Source: Bacteroidota bacterium (GTDB taxonomy: Bacteria; Bacteroidota; Bacteroidia; Chitinophagales; Chitinophagaceae). Taken from it: a DNA stretch of 64,000 nt. Each line of letters starts with the position of its first letter. The first letter of the stretch is position 1. The stretch lies in contig JAFAGR010000097.1 of NCBI GenBank assembly GCA_023422565.1, forward strand, positions 62,001 to 126,000. The letters are read 5' to 3'. The notes under the pieces are model-generated. The model ran no database searches. It worked only from the letters and a program-made list of their open reading frames with translations, and was not told the origin of the DNA. Position numbers and translations under genes: made by a program. Below, one piece after another: positions 8,300 to 16,847 of this stretch.

Positions 8300-9774
8300 G
8301 CTGCTTCCTCTGCCGGCTCACGTGAATTTTCCACCACATAAATTGCATAGTCCCTTATTTTTTTCGCTTCGCCAAGGGGAATGAAAGGAATCTTCACTAT
8401 TCCACCGGCAGTATTCAGTTTAATAGTGGCAAGATCTTTCCTGTGCTGGAAAATGGATTGGGCCAGGGTAACTGATTGAATTTTATCCCAACGCAACAGG
8501 ATCGCCTCTTTTCCGAAGATTTCCCTGTTAACCTGCACTGCCGTGGCCGAAATATCCGCGCGAAATTTCTTTCGAAAGATAAAATAGGATAAAGCGAAAA
8601 CAGGTAAAATTGCAAATACCAAAAAAGCGTATTTGCCTGCAATGAACCAAAGCCCGGTAAAAATCGCGAGACAAACATAAAATACGATCAGGGTTTTTCT
8701 GAAAGTATAGGAAGGATGAATTCTCAAAGTTGCTGTTGCATTTTCAACAAGCGGATGATAGTTCTCAAGAAGCGGTTCAAAAAATGCCAATCGAGTTACC
8801 GGCACACTGATATCCAGCTTTTCGGTTTTCTCCTTCTCACCGATCGCATGAAACTTCATCAGGTAATAAGGAATGTGACGACGTATCCAGTTTGCCTTCC
8901 ATGAAATGAACTGAACTTTAGCAAAGGGCACAACCTTTTCTCTCCGGTTAAGCAGGCCTGTTTTTATGTGAAAGCCCTTATTGATCTTATCCATCCTGAA
9001 GTTGCCATATTTCAGTACAACCATTACAAATGAAACCGCTACCGAAAGGAGAAGCACCATCGTGGCAAAGCCGGCTATCACACCCGCGGAACTGGCGCTT
9101 GCCTGATCGCCCGCCCAAAGCATCCAGTCTGCCGACTGCTTGCCCGTAATCCCTTCAAGATTATCCAACATGGATATCAGGAATGCGAGCATGACAAAGA
9201 AGGCCTTAAGAAAATTTGACGAGATACCGAGTTTGATAATATCGGATCCTGACAATGCAATTGCAGGGCGCGATAATTCTTCTGTTTCCCGCCGTTCACT
9301 ATTCTGAGAATTTCCTTCAGCGAGTATAAAACTGCGCAAGGCTTCGGCCATATCTTTCTTTAATGAAAACTTCACTTCCGCTTTTGACGAACCCGGAGAA
9401 TCTACAGTGATCTTCACTATGTTCAGCAAACGGTGAAGCCAGTCCTGATCCAGATGCACCGCCTGTATCCGATCAAGTGGAAGAACAATTTCACGCTTAT
9501 TGAAAAAACCTTTTCTAATTACCAGTTCATTTCCTGTGATAAAGAACCGGAAGAAAAAGAATTCAAGCGCTGCATAAATAAGGCCCAGTATTAAAATTAT
9601 CAGCGAAATAAAGAGAAGCTTTTCTGACCGGTTCTCTTTTTTCCCGCTGACCAATAGCGCGAGCACGATGGGCCACAATGCTTTGAAAATACCTGTCAGC
9701 GATTTAGCGATCGTGATCATGATGGCTACCGCCGGTTGCTTTTGTGGCATCTCCCATTTATAGGCTGCCTCCAT
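8296..9774 (-). CDS. PH domain-containing (bPH2, YdbT-like) membrane protein
   Basis: A 492-residue membrane protein with paired transmembrane helices (about residues 30-75, 195-275 and 375-410) alternating with bacterial PH domains (DUF304/bPH2). The repeated domain signatures are ELVIRKGFFNKREIVLPLDRIQAV, GFHIKTGLLNRREKVVPFAKVQ and EAILLRWDKIQSV-like segments. The architecture matches YdbT of Bacillus, which acts with YdbS; the function is unclear (membrane stress or bacteriocin resistance has been suggested). It overlaps the shorter PH gene upstream by 17 nt, so the two are translationally coupled and probably form a complex. Confidence 0.85.
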   Translation of the reverse strand: MEAAYKWEMPQKQPAVAIMITIAKSLTGIFKALWPIVLALLVSGKKENRSEKLLFISLIILILGLIYAALEFFFFRFFITGNELVIRKGFFNKREIVLPLDRIQAVHLDQDWLHRLLNIVKITVDSPGSSKAEVKFSLKKDMAEALRSFILAEGNSQNSERRETEELSRPAIALSGSDIIKLGISSNFLKAFFVMLAFLISMLDNLEGITGKQSADWMLWAGDQASASSAGVIAGFATMVLLLSVAVSFVMVVLKYGNFRMDKINKGFHIKTGLLNRREKVVPFAKVQFISWKANWIRRHIPYYLMKFHAIGEKEKTEKLDISVPVTRLAFFEPLLENYHPLVENATATLRIHPSYTFRKTLIVFYVCLAIFTGLWFIAGKYAFLVFAILPVFALSYFIFRKKFRADISATAVQVNREIFGKEAILLRWDKIQSVTLAQSIFQHRKDLATIKLNTAGGIVKIPFIPLGEAKKIRDYAIYVVENSREPAEEAA

Positions 9775-10285
9775 GCTGACGTATTTTTGAAATGATCAAT
9801 TCGCGAAGGTCAGCGGCAAATGCTGCCCTGATACCGGGTATCCTGATATCGGCTTCGTTTCCGCCAGAGGTAAATAAACGAACCGAGGAAAGTCCGTACC
9901 GCCTTGCCAGAGCGCCTTCGTCTACACTGCAATGCTGGATGCGGTTAAAGGGAACAACCTTTACAGACTTCACCAACCATCCTGTACGATAGATCACATC
10001 GTGCTCGCGAATAGCATAGGCTTTAAAGGACACTGATTGCTTCAATGCATAGATATGAAAGCCCGCAAGGAATATCAGGAGGACTGAAACAGTCACAAGC
10101 ACCAGTGGTTTTTGAAGATCGTCAACAAAGATGAACAATGCACCAGCGATCACAAAAACGATCAACCAAACTATAAGCCACTGAATAAATTTTACTTTTA
10201 AAAAGCTTTGCTCTATAGGTTGAAAAACCACCTCCTCTGCCCTTGGGATGCTTTCGGGTGGAACCTCAGCGTTAGTGAATGCCAT
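9758..10285 (-). CDS. PH domain-containing (bPH2, YdbS-like) membrane protein
   Basis: A 175-residue protein with two transmembrane helices (about residues 35-80) followed by one bPH2 domain, seen in HDVIYRTGWLVKSVKVVPF and NRIQHCSVDEGALARRYGL. This is the YdbS-like half of the YdbS/YdbT pair; the 17-nt overlap with the larger gene downstream supports joint expression. It could be the first gene of the two-gene operon; a near-match -7 element (TACTTTTA) lies a few bases upstream of the start. Confidence 0.85.
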   Translation of the reverse strand: MAFTNAEVPPESIPRAEEVVFQPIEQSFLKVKFIQWLIVWLIVFVIAGALFIFVDDLQKPLVLVTVSVLLIFLAGFHIYALKQSVSFKAYAIREHDVIYRTGWLVKSVKVVPFNRIQHCSVDEGALARRYGLSSVRLFTSGGNEADIRIPGIRAAFAADLRELIISKIRQHGGSL

Positions 10286-10308
10286 GCTTTAAAAGTACTT
10301 CGCATTTC

Positions 10309-11004
10309 TTATAAATTACCAAACACCTTGCGAAGTATTTCCGTTGTTCTTGCCACGGGATTCTCTCTTATATTCTTTTCTTCAACGGCGATGAGGCTGA
10401 AAAGCGCGTCTGTAGCACGTCCTGTAACATAGGATGCCAGATCGGGATCAAGTTTTTTGAACGTGGTCGGGAAGTCGTTATAGCGTTGTATCAGATCTCC
10501 GTAATACTTTGTCGCTTCCACTTTGTCCAGCGAACGTTGTATAACCGGGCGGAAGGCATTAAACAATTTCGTACTTGTTTTCTCCCTGAAATAATGTGTT
10601 ACGCTGGTGTCGCCGCCTCTTACAATATTCAGCGCGTCGGTTAATGTCATAGCCTTGATCGCATCTACAAAAATTGGGGTTGCATATCCCGCTGCATCTT
10701 CTGCGCCGCGGTTGATAGTTAGTACGGCCTTGTCAACCATACTTCCCAGGCCGAGCGTACGAAAAGTGTTCTCTATTTTTTGTGCTTCCGGCGGAAGAAG
10801 GATTTTATAGAGTGCGCTTCTGAAAAATCCATCCGTAACATTCAATTGCGAAACGGCTTTTCCAAGACCCTGGTTCAATGCCTGGCGGATCCCCTGGCCT
10901 GCCTCTGCTTCAGAAACACCGCCGGTTGTAGTTGGCAACTGCTGCAATACGTCGCAGGAAAGTAGCGAGCCCGAGAGCAGCAGAAGAAGAAGATATTTTT
11001 TCAT
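10309..11004 (-). CDS. DUF4197 family lipoprotein
   Basis: A 231-residue protein with a lipoprotein signal peptide (lipobox LLSC, Cys at residue 17) and a DUF4197 domain. The domain is recognised from the GIRQALNQGLGKAV start, the FRTLGLGSMVDKAVLTINRGAEDAA centre and the C-terminal DALFSLIAVEEKNIRENP. It is predicted to be an envelope-anchored, largely helical protein; no function is known. It is transcribed away from lysS across a repeat-rich gap. Confidence 0.85.
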   Translation of the reverse strand: MKKYLLLLLLSGSLLSCDVLQQLPTTTGGVSEAEAGQGIRQALNQGLGKAVSQLNVTDGFFRSALYKILLPPEAQKIENTFRTLGLGSMVDKAVLTINRGAEDAAGYATPIFVDAIKAMTLTDALNIVRGGDTSVTHYFREKTSTKLFNAFRPVIQRSLDKVEATKYYGDLIQRYNDFPTTFKKLDPDLASYVTGRATDALFSLIAVEEKNIRENPVARTTEILRKVFGNL

Positions 11005-11108
11005 GGTTTAAGATTTCACGATTGTAAGCAAGAATTTTGCCATGTTGGTCAGTGGATAGTCTGTATTGCCGAGGTTTCGGTCGGCATCCCACCCATCTAA
11101 CCAATCCA

Positions 11109-11125
11109 GCCCACCTGGGGTGGGC
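11109..11125. repeat. GC-rich palindrome, 7-bp arms
   Basis: GCCCACC-tgg-GGTGGGC, followed by AAGTGAT. It is one of four related palindromes in the window (others at 11205-11219, 11316-11330 and 34934-34948). Confidence 0.6.
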
Positions 11126-11143
11126 AAGTGATGTAACCATTCC

Positions 11144-11224
11144 GCGTTAGGGATTGAAGCGGATATCCTTTTTGCAGCGCAAAAAGATAGCAGCGGAAAG
11201 CCCGCCCGCCACAGGCGGGAACGC
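11144..11224 (+). ncRNA. candidate structured RNA element of unknown function
   Basis: A 5-bp closing helix GCGTT (11144-11148) / AACGC (11220-11224) surrounds two hairpins: CTTTTTGC-agc-GCAAAAAG (11168-11186, extendable by three more pairs past a bulged C) and CCCGCC-aca-GGCGGG (11205-11219). A short GGAT/ATCC pairing is possible between them and the 5' arm. From memory, similar GCGTTAGGGAT...AGCGGAAAGCCCG sequences recur between genes in other Bacteroidota; this could not be checked. Strand and transcription are uncertain, and a mobile palindromic repeat is the main alternative. Confidence 0.4.
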
Positions 11225-11315
11225 CCAAATTATAATTCGTATTTCGATACGTTTCAATCAATCGACCATTTAACTATCTGACAATTCAACCACCAAATGC
11301 GGCAGGCTATCAAGC

Positions 11316-11338
11316 CCCACCTCCGGCGGGCAAGCTAT
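11316..11338. repeat. imperfect GC palindrome plus CAAGCTAT tail
   Basis: CCCACC-tcc-GGCGGG with one mismatch, followed by CAAGCTAT. The same tail follows the perfect palindrome at 34934-34948, which suggests one dispersed repeat family. Confidence 0.5.
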
Positions 11339-11356
11339 CCATCCATCAAACCACCT

Positions 11357-11364
11357 TACCTTTG
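11357..11364 (+). promoter_or_regulatory. -7 promoter element TACCTTTG of lysS
   Basis: It matches TAnnTTTG 30 nt upstream of the lysS ATG at 11395, giving an inferred leader of about 25 nt. Confidence 0.5.
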
Positions 11365-11394
11365 CTGCCCAAATTAAGAATAGAATTTTCATTT

Positions 11395-12918
11395 ATGAGC
11401 ACACAAAATTTGTCTGAACAAGAAGTTATCCGGCGCGAGAAAATGGAGGCATTGACGGCCATGGGGATCGATCCGTTTCCCGCAGCAGAGTATCCCGTAA
11501 ACCAAACAGCGGAAGGCATAAAAGCGGCTTACAAGGGCGAAGAGAACAAACATGAATTTGAAGACGTATGCGTTGCGGGGAGAATAATGAGTGTGCGTGA
11601 TATGGGAAAAGCAAATTTTGCCGTATTGCAGGATGCGACCGGAAAAATACAATTCTATATTAAACAGGATGATATATGCCCGGGCGATGATAAATCCCTT
11701 TACCAACAGGTATGGAAAAAGATGATCGATATCGGTGACATCATCGGGATTCGCGGATATGTGTTTACAACTAAAACAGGAGAGACCTCAATTCATGTAA
11801 AAGAATTTTCGCTCCTTTCAAAAGCGCTGAGGCCCTTGCCCGTTGTTAAGGAAAAAGAAGGCGAGACATTTGACGAGGTTACCGATCCTGAATTCAGGTA
11901 CAGGCAGCGCTATGCAGATCTAATTGTAAACCCGGGCGTGAAAGAGGTGTTTTTAAAAAGGACGAAAATGGTAAACGCCATGCGGGAATTCCTAAACGCC
12001 GAGGGAGCGATAGAGGTTGATACGCCTGTGTTACAGAGTATTCCGGGAGGCGCCGCGGCACGGCCATTTATTACACACCATAATGCACTTGACGTGCCCA
12101 TGTATATGCGAATAGCCAACGAACTTTATTTGAAAAGGCTTATCGTTGGCGGCTTTGAATGGGTTTATGAATTCAGCCGGAACTTCAGGAATGAAGGTAT
12201 GGACCGTACGCACAATCCAGAATTCACCATACTTGAATTTTATGTGGCTTATAAAGATTACCTGTGGATGATGGCTACTACCGAGCAACTGCTTGAGAAA
12301 ACCGCAGTGGCCGTTAACGGGAGCGCGGAAGTAAAGATCGGCGACAAAACTATAAGTTTCAAAGCCCCTTTCAAACGTATAACAATGTATGATGCCATTA
12401 AAGAACATACAGGCTTTGATATAAGCGGCATGGATGAAGATGAAATCAGAAATGTGTGCCAACAGTTAGGCATACACGCAGATGCAAAGTGGGGAAAGGG
12501 AAAACTTATAGATGAGATCTTCGGCGAAAAATGCGAGCATAACTATGTGCAACCGACTTTTATTACAGATTACCCGGTTGAAATGAGTCCGCTTACGAAG
12601 AAGCACCGAAGCAAGGAAGGCCTGGTGGAGCGATTTGAGCTTATTATCAACGGCAAGGAGATCGCGAATGCCTACAGCGAACTCAATGATCCGATCGAGC
12701 AGCGCGAAAGATTTGAAGAACAGGTTGAATTGATGAAGCGTGGTGACGATGAGGCAATGTTTATAGATTACGATTTTCTTCGCGCGCTTGAATACGGCAT
12801 GCCGCCAACCAGTGGCATCGGCTTTGGCGTAGACCGCCTGTGCATGTTACTCACCGGCCAGGAGAGCATCCAGGACGTATTGTTCTTTCCGATGATGCGA
12901 CCTGAAAAAATGGATTAA
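11395..12918 (+). CDS. lysS: lysyl-tRNA synthetase, class II
   Basis: A 507-residue cytoplasmic enzyme that charges tRNA-Lys. The N-terminal OB-fold anticodon-binding domain (about residues 60-150, VCVAGRIMSVRDMGKANFAVL) is followed by the class II core: motif 1 around FLNAEGAIEVDTPVLQ, motif 2 in RNFRNEGMDRTHNPEFT and motif 3 in GIGFGVDRLCMLLTG. The length is that of normal bacterial LysRS (about 490-510). The frame extends upstream to a TTG at 11362, but MSTQNLSEQE at 11395 fits the family start and the position of the -7 element. No pyrrolysine or paralogue features are seen. Confidence 0.97.
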   Translation: MSTQNLSEQEVIRREKMEALTAMGIDPFPAAEYPVNQTAEGIKAAYKGEENKHEFEDVCVAGRIMSVRDMGKANFAVLQDATGKIQFYIKQDDICPGDDKSLYQQVWKKMIDIGDIIGIRGYVFTTKTGETSIHVKEFSLLSKALRPLPVVKEKEGETFDEVTDPEFRYRQRYADLIVNPGVKEVFLKRTKMVNAMREFLNAEGAIEVDTPVLQSIPGGAAARPFITHHNALDVPMYMRIANELYLKRLIVGGFEWVYEFSRNFRNEGMDRTHNPEFTILEFYVAYKDYLWMMATTEQLLEKTAVAVNGSAEVKIGDKTISFKAPFKRITMYDAIKEHTGFDISGMDEDEIRNVCQQLGIHADAKWGKGKLIDEIFGEKCEHNYVQPTFITDYPVEMSPLTKKHRSKEGLVERFELIINGKEIANAYSELNDPIEQRERFEEQVELMKRGDDEAMFIDYDFLRALEYGMPPTSGIGFGVDRLCMLLTGQESIQDVLFFPMMRPEKMD

Positions 12919-12951
12919 GGCTTTAACCTAACAGCATTTCAGCGTTTCTTT

Positions 12952-12982
12952 ATGCCCTATCTTGTAAAAAAAATCAGGGCAT
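12952..12982 (+). promoter_or_regulatory. hairpin that would pair with the DPP-IV start codon
   Basis: ATGCCCT (12952-12958) is complementary to AGGGCAT (12976-12982), which includes the first two bases of the ATG at 12981. The loop is 17 nt. If transcription reads through from lysS the start would be buried. A weak -7 element (TATCTTGT) in the loop would instead exclude the left arm from the mRNA. Confidence 0.3.
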
Positions 12983-15119
12983 GATCAAACGCTTTTTTAT
13001 TTTAATACTCTCCTGTGCGCCGGCCTTATTTTCCAATGGCCAGCAACAGTTTTCAGACGAACAGTTTTTTAAAAACGATTTCACTGCATTCATTCAGCCG
13101 CTTCCAAATGTTACCGGCTGGAAGGATGGTGCAAATGCCATATTAATAAAAGATAAAAAAAGCTACCTCCTCAATGTAAAAACAGGGAAGCAAACAGCAT
13201 ATTCCGAATCATTTGATCTTAAAAAGGAATTTGAAACGCAGCTTCGGCCGCTGATAAAAGTGATCGGTAAAGATCTTTATGTTGAACGAAGCGGAAAGGA
13301 CACACGCCTGACCTCAGACACAAATACAAAGAATAACCCAACGCTTAGTCCGGACGGTAAATACGTGGCTTTCACGAAAAAGAATGATCTGTTCGTTATC
13401 GACCTTTTAACGTTAGCCGAAAAGCGTTTAACCGTTGACGGTAGTGATGTAATTCTCAACGGGTATGCAAGCTGGGTTTATATGGAAGAGATTTTGGGCA
13501 GGGCTTCCAAATACCAGGCATTCTGGTGGAGCCCGGACAGTAAAACGATCGCTTTCTTCAGATTCGACGATTCAAAAGTTCCCGTGTTTACCATCACAGA
13601 TGCCAACACAAGGGAAGGTTATGTGGAAACGATCCGGTACCCGAAGGTTGGCGACAATAACCCTGAAGTAAAGGTTGGCTTTTCTGATATAAACAGCGGA
13701 AAAACAACATGGGCTGATTTTGATTCAAAAAAGGATCAGTATTTCGGGCCCCCTTTGTGGAAGCCTGATGGCGCCCTCCTTGTTCAGTGGATGAACCGCA
13801 AGCAAAACAATTTAAAAGTATTTGAAGTGAGCGCCATCAATGGCTCTAAAAAACTTTTTTATGAGGAGAATTCTTCAACGTGGATAAAACTCGAGGAAAA
13901 AAACAGGTTTACTATTTACAACAAAGGGAAGAACATTCTTATAATGAGCAATGCCGATGGATGGAATCATCTATACAGACATGACGGCAACGGAAAGAGG
14001 CTTAACAGCGTAACCCGTGGAGACATGTTTGTCACCACGATTCACGGCGTTGACGAAAAGAAACAGGTGGTTTATTTTTCCGGCCGAACAAAAAACAACT
14101 CGACGAGAACGCAGTTGTTCTCGGCGAAACTTGATGGAAGCGGGCTCCGGCAATTAACGCCCGGAGAATATAATCATTACAGCATTTCCCTTTCGCCTGA
14201 TTTTTCCTCCTTTGCCAGTTTTCACGAAAACTCAACCACGCCAAAGCGCTTAGGTGTGGCCACAACCGGGAAAAAACTACTAACGATTGCGGATAGCCGC
14301 ACTTCCGCTTTCAGCGAATCGCTTCCTGCCAGAACCACAATTGCGAGGGTGCGAAGCGAGGATGGCAAATTTGAGCTGCCGGTAAGAATCGTGTGGCCGG
14401 TACACATGGAGGAAGGAAAAAAATATCCTGTACTTTTTTCCATTTACGGAGGGCCGGAGAGGAATGATGTTATGGACAACTTTCAGCTCACCGGAGAACA
14501 GCAATGGTTTGCCCGTGAGGGCTTGATACAGGTGGTGGCTGATCACCGGGGAAGTACGCATTTCGGAAAGGAAGGGTCAGACCAGTTATTTCATAAACTC
14601 GGATACTGGGAAATTAAAGATTATTCTGCAGTGGTAAAATGGCTTACGGATAGCGCCCAGGCCGACCCTTCAAGGGTTGGGATACGCGGGTTCAGCTATG
14701 GCGGTTATCTGAGCGCATATGCCTTAACGTTTGGCGCAGATGTTTTCACTGTGGGAATGGCGGGCGGGAGCGTAACCGATTGGGCATTGTATGATACCCA
14801 TTACACAGAACGATACATGGGCACCCCGGCCGATAACCCGGCGGGCTACAGGGAAAGCAATGTGCTTACACATACATCCAGATACAAAGGCAAACTTCAG
14901 ATCGTACATGGTATTATCGACGAGAATGTGCACATGCAAAACAGCATACAACTCATCAGCGACCTGCAGGAAAAAAAGAAGGATTTTGAAATGATGATCT
15001 ACAGCGGAGCCCGCCACGGATGGGGCGGAAACAAAGGTGCTCACTTTACTAACTTAAAGAACAACTTCATCTATGCGTACCTGTTAGAGAAGCCTATGCC
15101 GAAGAAGTTATTAAAATAG
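12981..15119 (+). CDS. dipeptidyl peptidase IV-type serine peptidase (S9 family), secreted
   Basis: A 712-residue exported peptidase. An N-terminal signal peptide ends near residue 20 (FSNGQQ). Then comes a beta-propeller DPPIV N-domain (for example ASWVYMEEILGRASKYQAFWWSPD, carrying the double-Glu that anchors substrate amino termini) and a C-terminal alpha/beta-hydrolase domain. The catalytic triad is complete: Ser572 in GFSYGGYLSA, Asp647 in GIIDENVH and His679 in GARHGWGG. Such enzymes remove N-terminal Xaa-Pro dipeptides in the periplasm, a common trait of peptide-using Bacteroidota. It follows lysS by 62 nt; a shared transcript is possible but not shown. Confidence 0.93.
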   Translation: MIKRFFILILSCAPALFSNGQQQFSDEQFFKNDFTAFIQPLPNVTGWKDGANAILIKDKKSYLLNVKTGKQTAYSESFDLKKEFETQLRPLIKVIGKDLYVERSGKDTRLTSDTNTKNNPTLSPDGKYVAFTKKNDLFVIDLLTLAEKRLTVDGSDVILNGYASWVYMEEILGRASKYQAFWWSPDSKTIAFFRFDDSKVPVFTITDANTREGYVETIRYPKVGDNNPEVKVGFSDINSGKTTWADFDSKKDQYFGPPLWKPDGALLVQWMNRKQNNLKVFEVSAINGSKKLFYEENSSTWIKLEEKNRFTIYNKGKNILIMSNADGWNHLYRHDGNGKRLNSVTRGDMFVTTIHGVDEKKQVVYFSGRTKNNSTRTQLFSAKLDGSGLRQLTPGEYNHYSISLSPDFSSFASFHENSTTPKRLGVATTGKKLLTIADSRTSAFSESLPARTTIARVRSEDGKFELPVRIVWPVHMEEGKKYPVLFSIYGGPERNDVMDNFQLTGEQQWFAREGLIQVVADHRGSTHFGKEGSDQLFHKLGYWEIKDYSAVVKWLTDSAQADPSRVGIRGFSYGGYLSAYALTFGADVFTVGMAGGSVTDWALYDTHYTERYMGTPADNPAGYRESNVLTHTSRYKGKLQIVHGIIDENVHMQNSIQLISDLQEKKKDFEMMIYSGARHGWGGNKGAHFTNLKNNFIYAYLLEKPMPKKLLK

Positions 15120-15193
15120 TATCCACAAGTTGCGTGTCGGGTTTGCATATTAAAATTTTGTACAGTATATTTCTGTAAACAAAAAATCCAAAT

Positions 15194-15592
15194 ATGGCCA
15201 AAATGTCACAACATCGCTTAGCCTGTATCGTATTTGCGATCATCACCGGCGCCTTCGGAATTTTTCATTTGTTTAATGCGAAGAACATGGAAAGTAAGGT
15301 TCCCGACTTTATACCCGGTGGAATAATCTGGATCTATGTATCCGGAGTGGCCTTTATTCTTGCATCAATTGCCATATTGGTAAACTATCATACAAAACTA
15401 GCCTGTTACCTTCTTGGCGTAATGCTTTTCATATTTGTACTGGTTGTTCATGTTCCAATAATTGTAACAGGCGAAACCGAAGAGATAAAACAGACGGCAT
15501 TAATTATGATGCTGAAAGATGTGGGATTGATAATGGCAGCATTCCTGGTCGGGTATAATTCTGACAGGCCGGATACGGAACCTAACCTGTAA
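15194..15592 (+). CDS. DoxX-like four-helix membrane protein
   Basis: A 132-residue integral membrane protein with four hydrophobic helices (about residues 8-25, 45-62, 70-90 and 105-122). The first loop FNAKNMESKVPDFIPGG is the pattern of DoxX/DoxD-like proteins, with helix 1 ending in the GIFHL segment. Such proteins occur with redox or respiratory functions, but the activity of this small type is unknown. It stands alone and its stop abuts the convergent SDR gene. Confidence 0.75.
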   Translation: MAKMSQHRLACIVFAIITGAFGIFHLFNAKNMESKVPDFIPGGIIWIYVSGVAFILASIAILVNYHTKLACYLLGVMLFIFVLVVHVPIIVTGETEEIKQTALIMMLKDVGLIMAAFLVGYNSDRPDTEPNL

Positions 15593-16414
15593 TTAGTCTA
15601 GAAAGAGATCAGTATAAAGAGGCCGGCCGGGATTGACCGCATATTTCTCAAGGTCGGTGATCCCCGCCATTGCCAGCACATCTTCATCAATAAGCGACTG
15701 CCCGGTAAAAGTTGATGATGGTTGCGTGAAAATATACTCGGCCGCATCTGCAATAATTTCCGGCTTCCTGCTCATATTAATTAAAGCATCACCCCCAAGA
15801 AGATTTTGAACGGCGGCAGTAGCAATAGTTGTTCGCGGCCACAATGCATTGGAAGCGATACCGGATGATCTCAGTTCTCCCGCCAAACCTAAAGCGATCA
15901 TCGTCATATTATATTTACTGAGCGTGTATGCAAGGTGATTGGCGAACCATTTATTATCCAGGTTTAATGGAGGCGACAGTGTAAGTATATGAGGGTTTTG
16001 CGCCTTTTTTAAATGTGGAATGCATTCGCGGCTTACCAGGAATGTGCCTCTCACGTTTACGTCATGCATTAGGTCAAAGCGTTTCGTTTCCGTTTGCAGA
16101 GTCGGGGTTAACGAGATCGCAGAGGCATTGTTCACAAGAATATCTATTCCTCCGAAATGCTTCACACCTGCTTCAACTGCCTGGCGGATCTCCTCTTCAT
16201 TTCGTATATCACACTTCACCGGAAGTGCTTTTCCGCCTGCCTTTTCAATTTCTTCAGCGGCGGAAAAAATAGTGCCGCCAAGTTTGGGGTTCTCCTCCGT
16301 ACTCTTGGCGGCAATAATGATGTTTGCTCCTTCAGAAGCCAGCTTTAGAGCGATTGCCTTTCCGATACCTCTCGACGCACCGGTTATAAAAACAGTTCTG
16401 CTGCTGAACTTCAT
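15593..16414 (-). CDS. short-chain dehydrogenase/reductase (HSDL2-like)
   Basis: A 273-residue NAD(P)-dependent oxidoreductase. The Rossmann nucleotide motif TGASRGIGKA is at residues 11-20, NNAS follows near residue 100 and the catalytic YTLSK (Tyr-x3-Lys) is near residue 167. The AKSTEENPKLGGTI segment and the LWPRTTIATAAV region resemble the subgroup related to hydroxysteroid dehydrogenase-like protein 2, whose natural substrate is unknown. It is the last gene of a minus-strand run (aldo/keto reductase, ArsC-like, OsmC, SDR) and starts 7 nt after the OsmC stop. Confidence 0.88.
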   Translation of the reverse strand: MKFSSRTVFITGASRGIGKAIALKLASEGANIIIAAKSTEENPKLGGTIFSAAEEIEKAGGKALPVKCDIRNEEEIRQAVEAGVKHFGGIDILVNNASAISLTPTLQTETKRFDLMHDVNVRGTFLVSRECIPHLKKAQNPHILTLSPPLNLDNKWFANHLAYTLSKYNMTMIALGLAGELRSSGIASNALWPRTTIATAAVQNLLGGDALINMSRKPEIIADAAEYIFTQPSSTFTGQSLIDEDVLAMAGITDLEKYAVNPGRPLYTDLFLD

Positions 16415-16421
16415 AAATTGA

Positions 16422-16832
16422 TCATTTTAAAGAGGCCTCATGAGAGATCTCTGCATTCAATAATTTTGAAACAGGGCAATTATCCTTTGCTTCCACAACA
16501 GCTTTATTAAACTGCTCCTCATTAATTCCCGGAATTTTAGCGCTCACTACCAGGTGGGAATTTTTAATCGCTCCGTCTTCTAAGGTGATGTGGCAGGTGG
16601 TTTCTATTTCATCCGGCGTAAATCCGGCTGCATTCAGCACGAAGCTTAGCTTCATGGAAAAACATCCGGCATGTGCGGCTGCAATAAGTTCTTCAGGATT
16701 TGTTCCCGTTCCATTCTCAAACCTGCTCACGTACGAATACTGTGTTTGGCTAAGCGTTTTGCTTTGTGTAGAAAGATGGCCGGTTCCTTCTTTACCGGTT
16801 CCTTTCCAAACCGCTGTTGCATTTCTTTTCAT
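16422..16832 (-). CDS. OsmC family peroxiredoxin-like protein
   Basis: A 136-residue protein of the OsmC/Ohr superfamily. The N-terminal RNATAVWKGTGKEGTG, the NPEELIAAAHAGCFSM helix and the NCPVSKLL helix are characteristic. Both reactive cysteines are present (in AGCFSM and DNCPVS), so thiol-dependent reduction of organic hydroperoxides is expected. The sequence is of OsmC rather than Ohr type. It lies 15 nt after the ArsC-like gene and 7 nt before the SDR gene, within a redox operon. Confidence 0.92.
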   Translation of the reverse strand: MKRNATAVWKGTGKEGTGHLSTQSKTLSQTQYSYVSRFENGTGTNPEELIAAAHAGCFSMKLSFVLNAAGFTPDEIETTCHITLEDGAIKNSHLVVSAKIPGINEEQFNKAVVEAKDNCPVSKLLNAEISHEASLK

Positions 16833-16847
16833 AAAATTATTTTTAGT

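Larger units (their letters stand above)
11043..11296. repeat. paired degenerate heptamer arrays (locus 1)
   Basis: The left array reads as 7-nt units such as CAGTGGA, TAGTCTG and CGGTCGG (11043-11091). The right array (11255-11296) is A/C-rich, with CAATCAA, AATTCAA and CCACCAA. The two are weakly complementary. The period is clearest on the left; the right side is very degenerate. Confidence 0.45.
11005..11394. other. 390-nt repeat-rich divergent gap between DUF4197 and lysS
   Basis: No gene is visible. In order the gap holds a degenerate 7-nt-period array (11043-11091), a GCCCACC-tgg-GGTGGGC palindrome (11109-11125), a candidate structured element (11144-11224), a second degenerate 7-nt-period array of A/C-rich character (11255-11296), an imperfect GC palindrome followed by CAAGCTAT (11316-11338) and the lysS -7 element (11357-11364). 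Confidence 0.7.
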
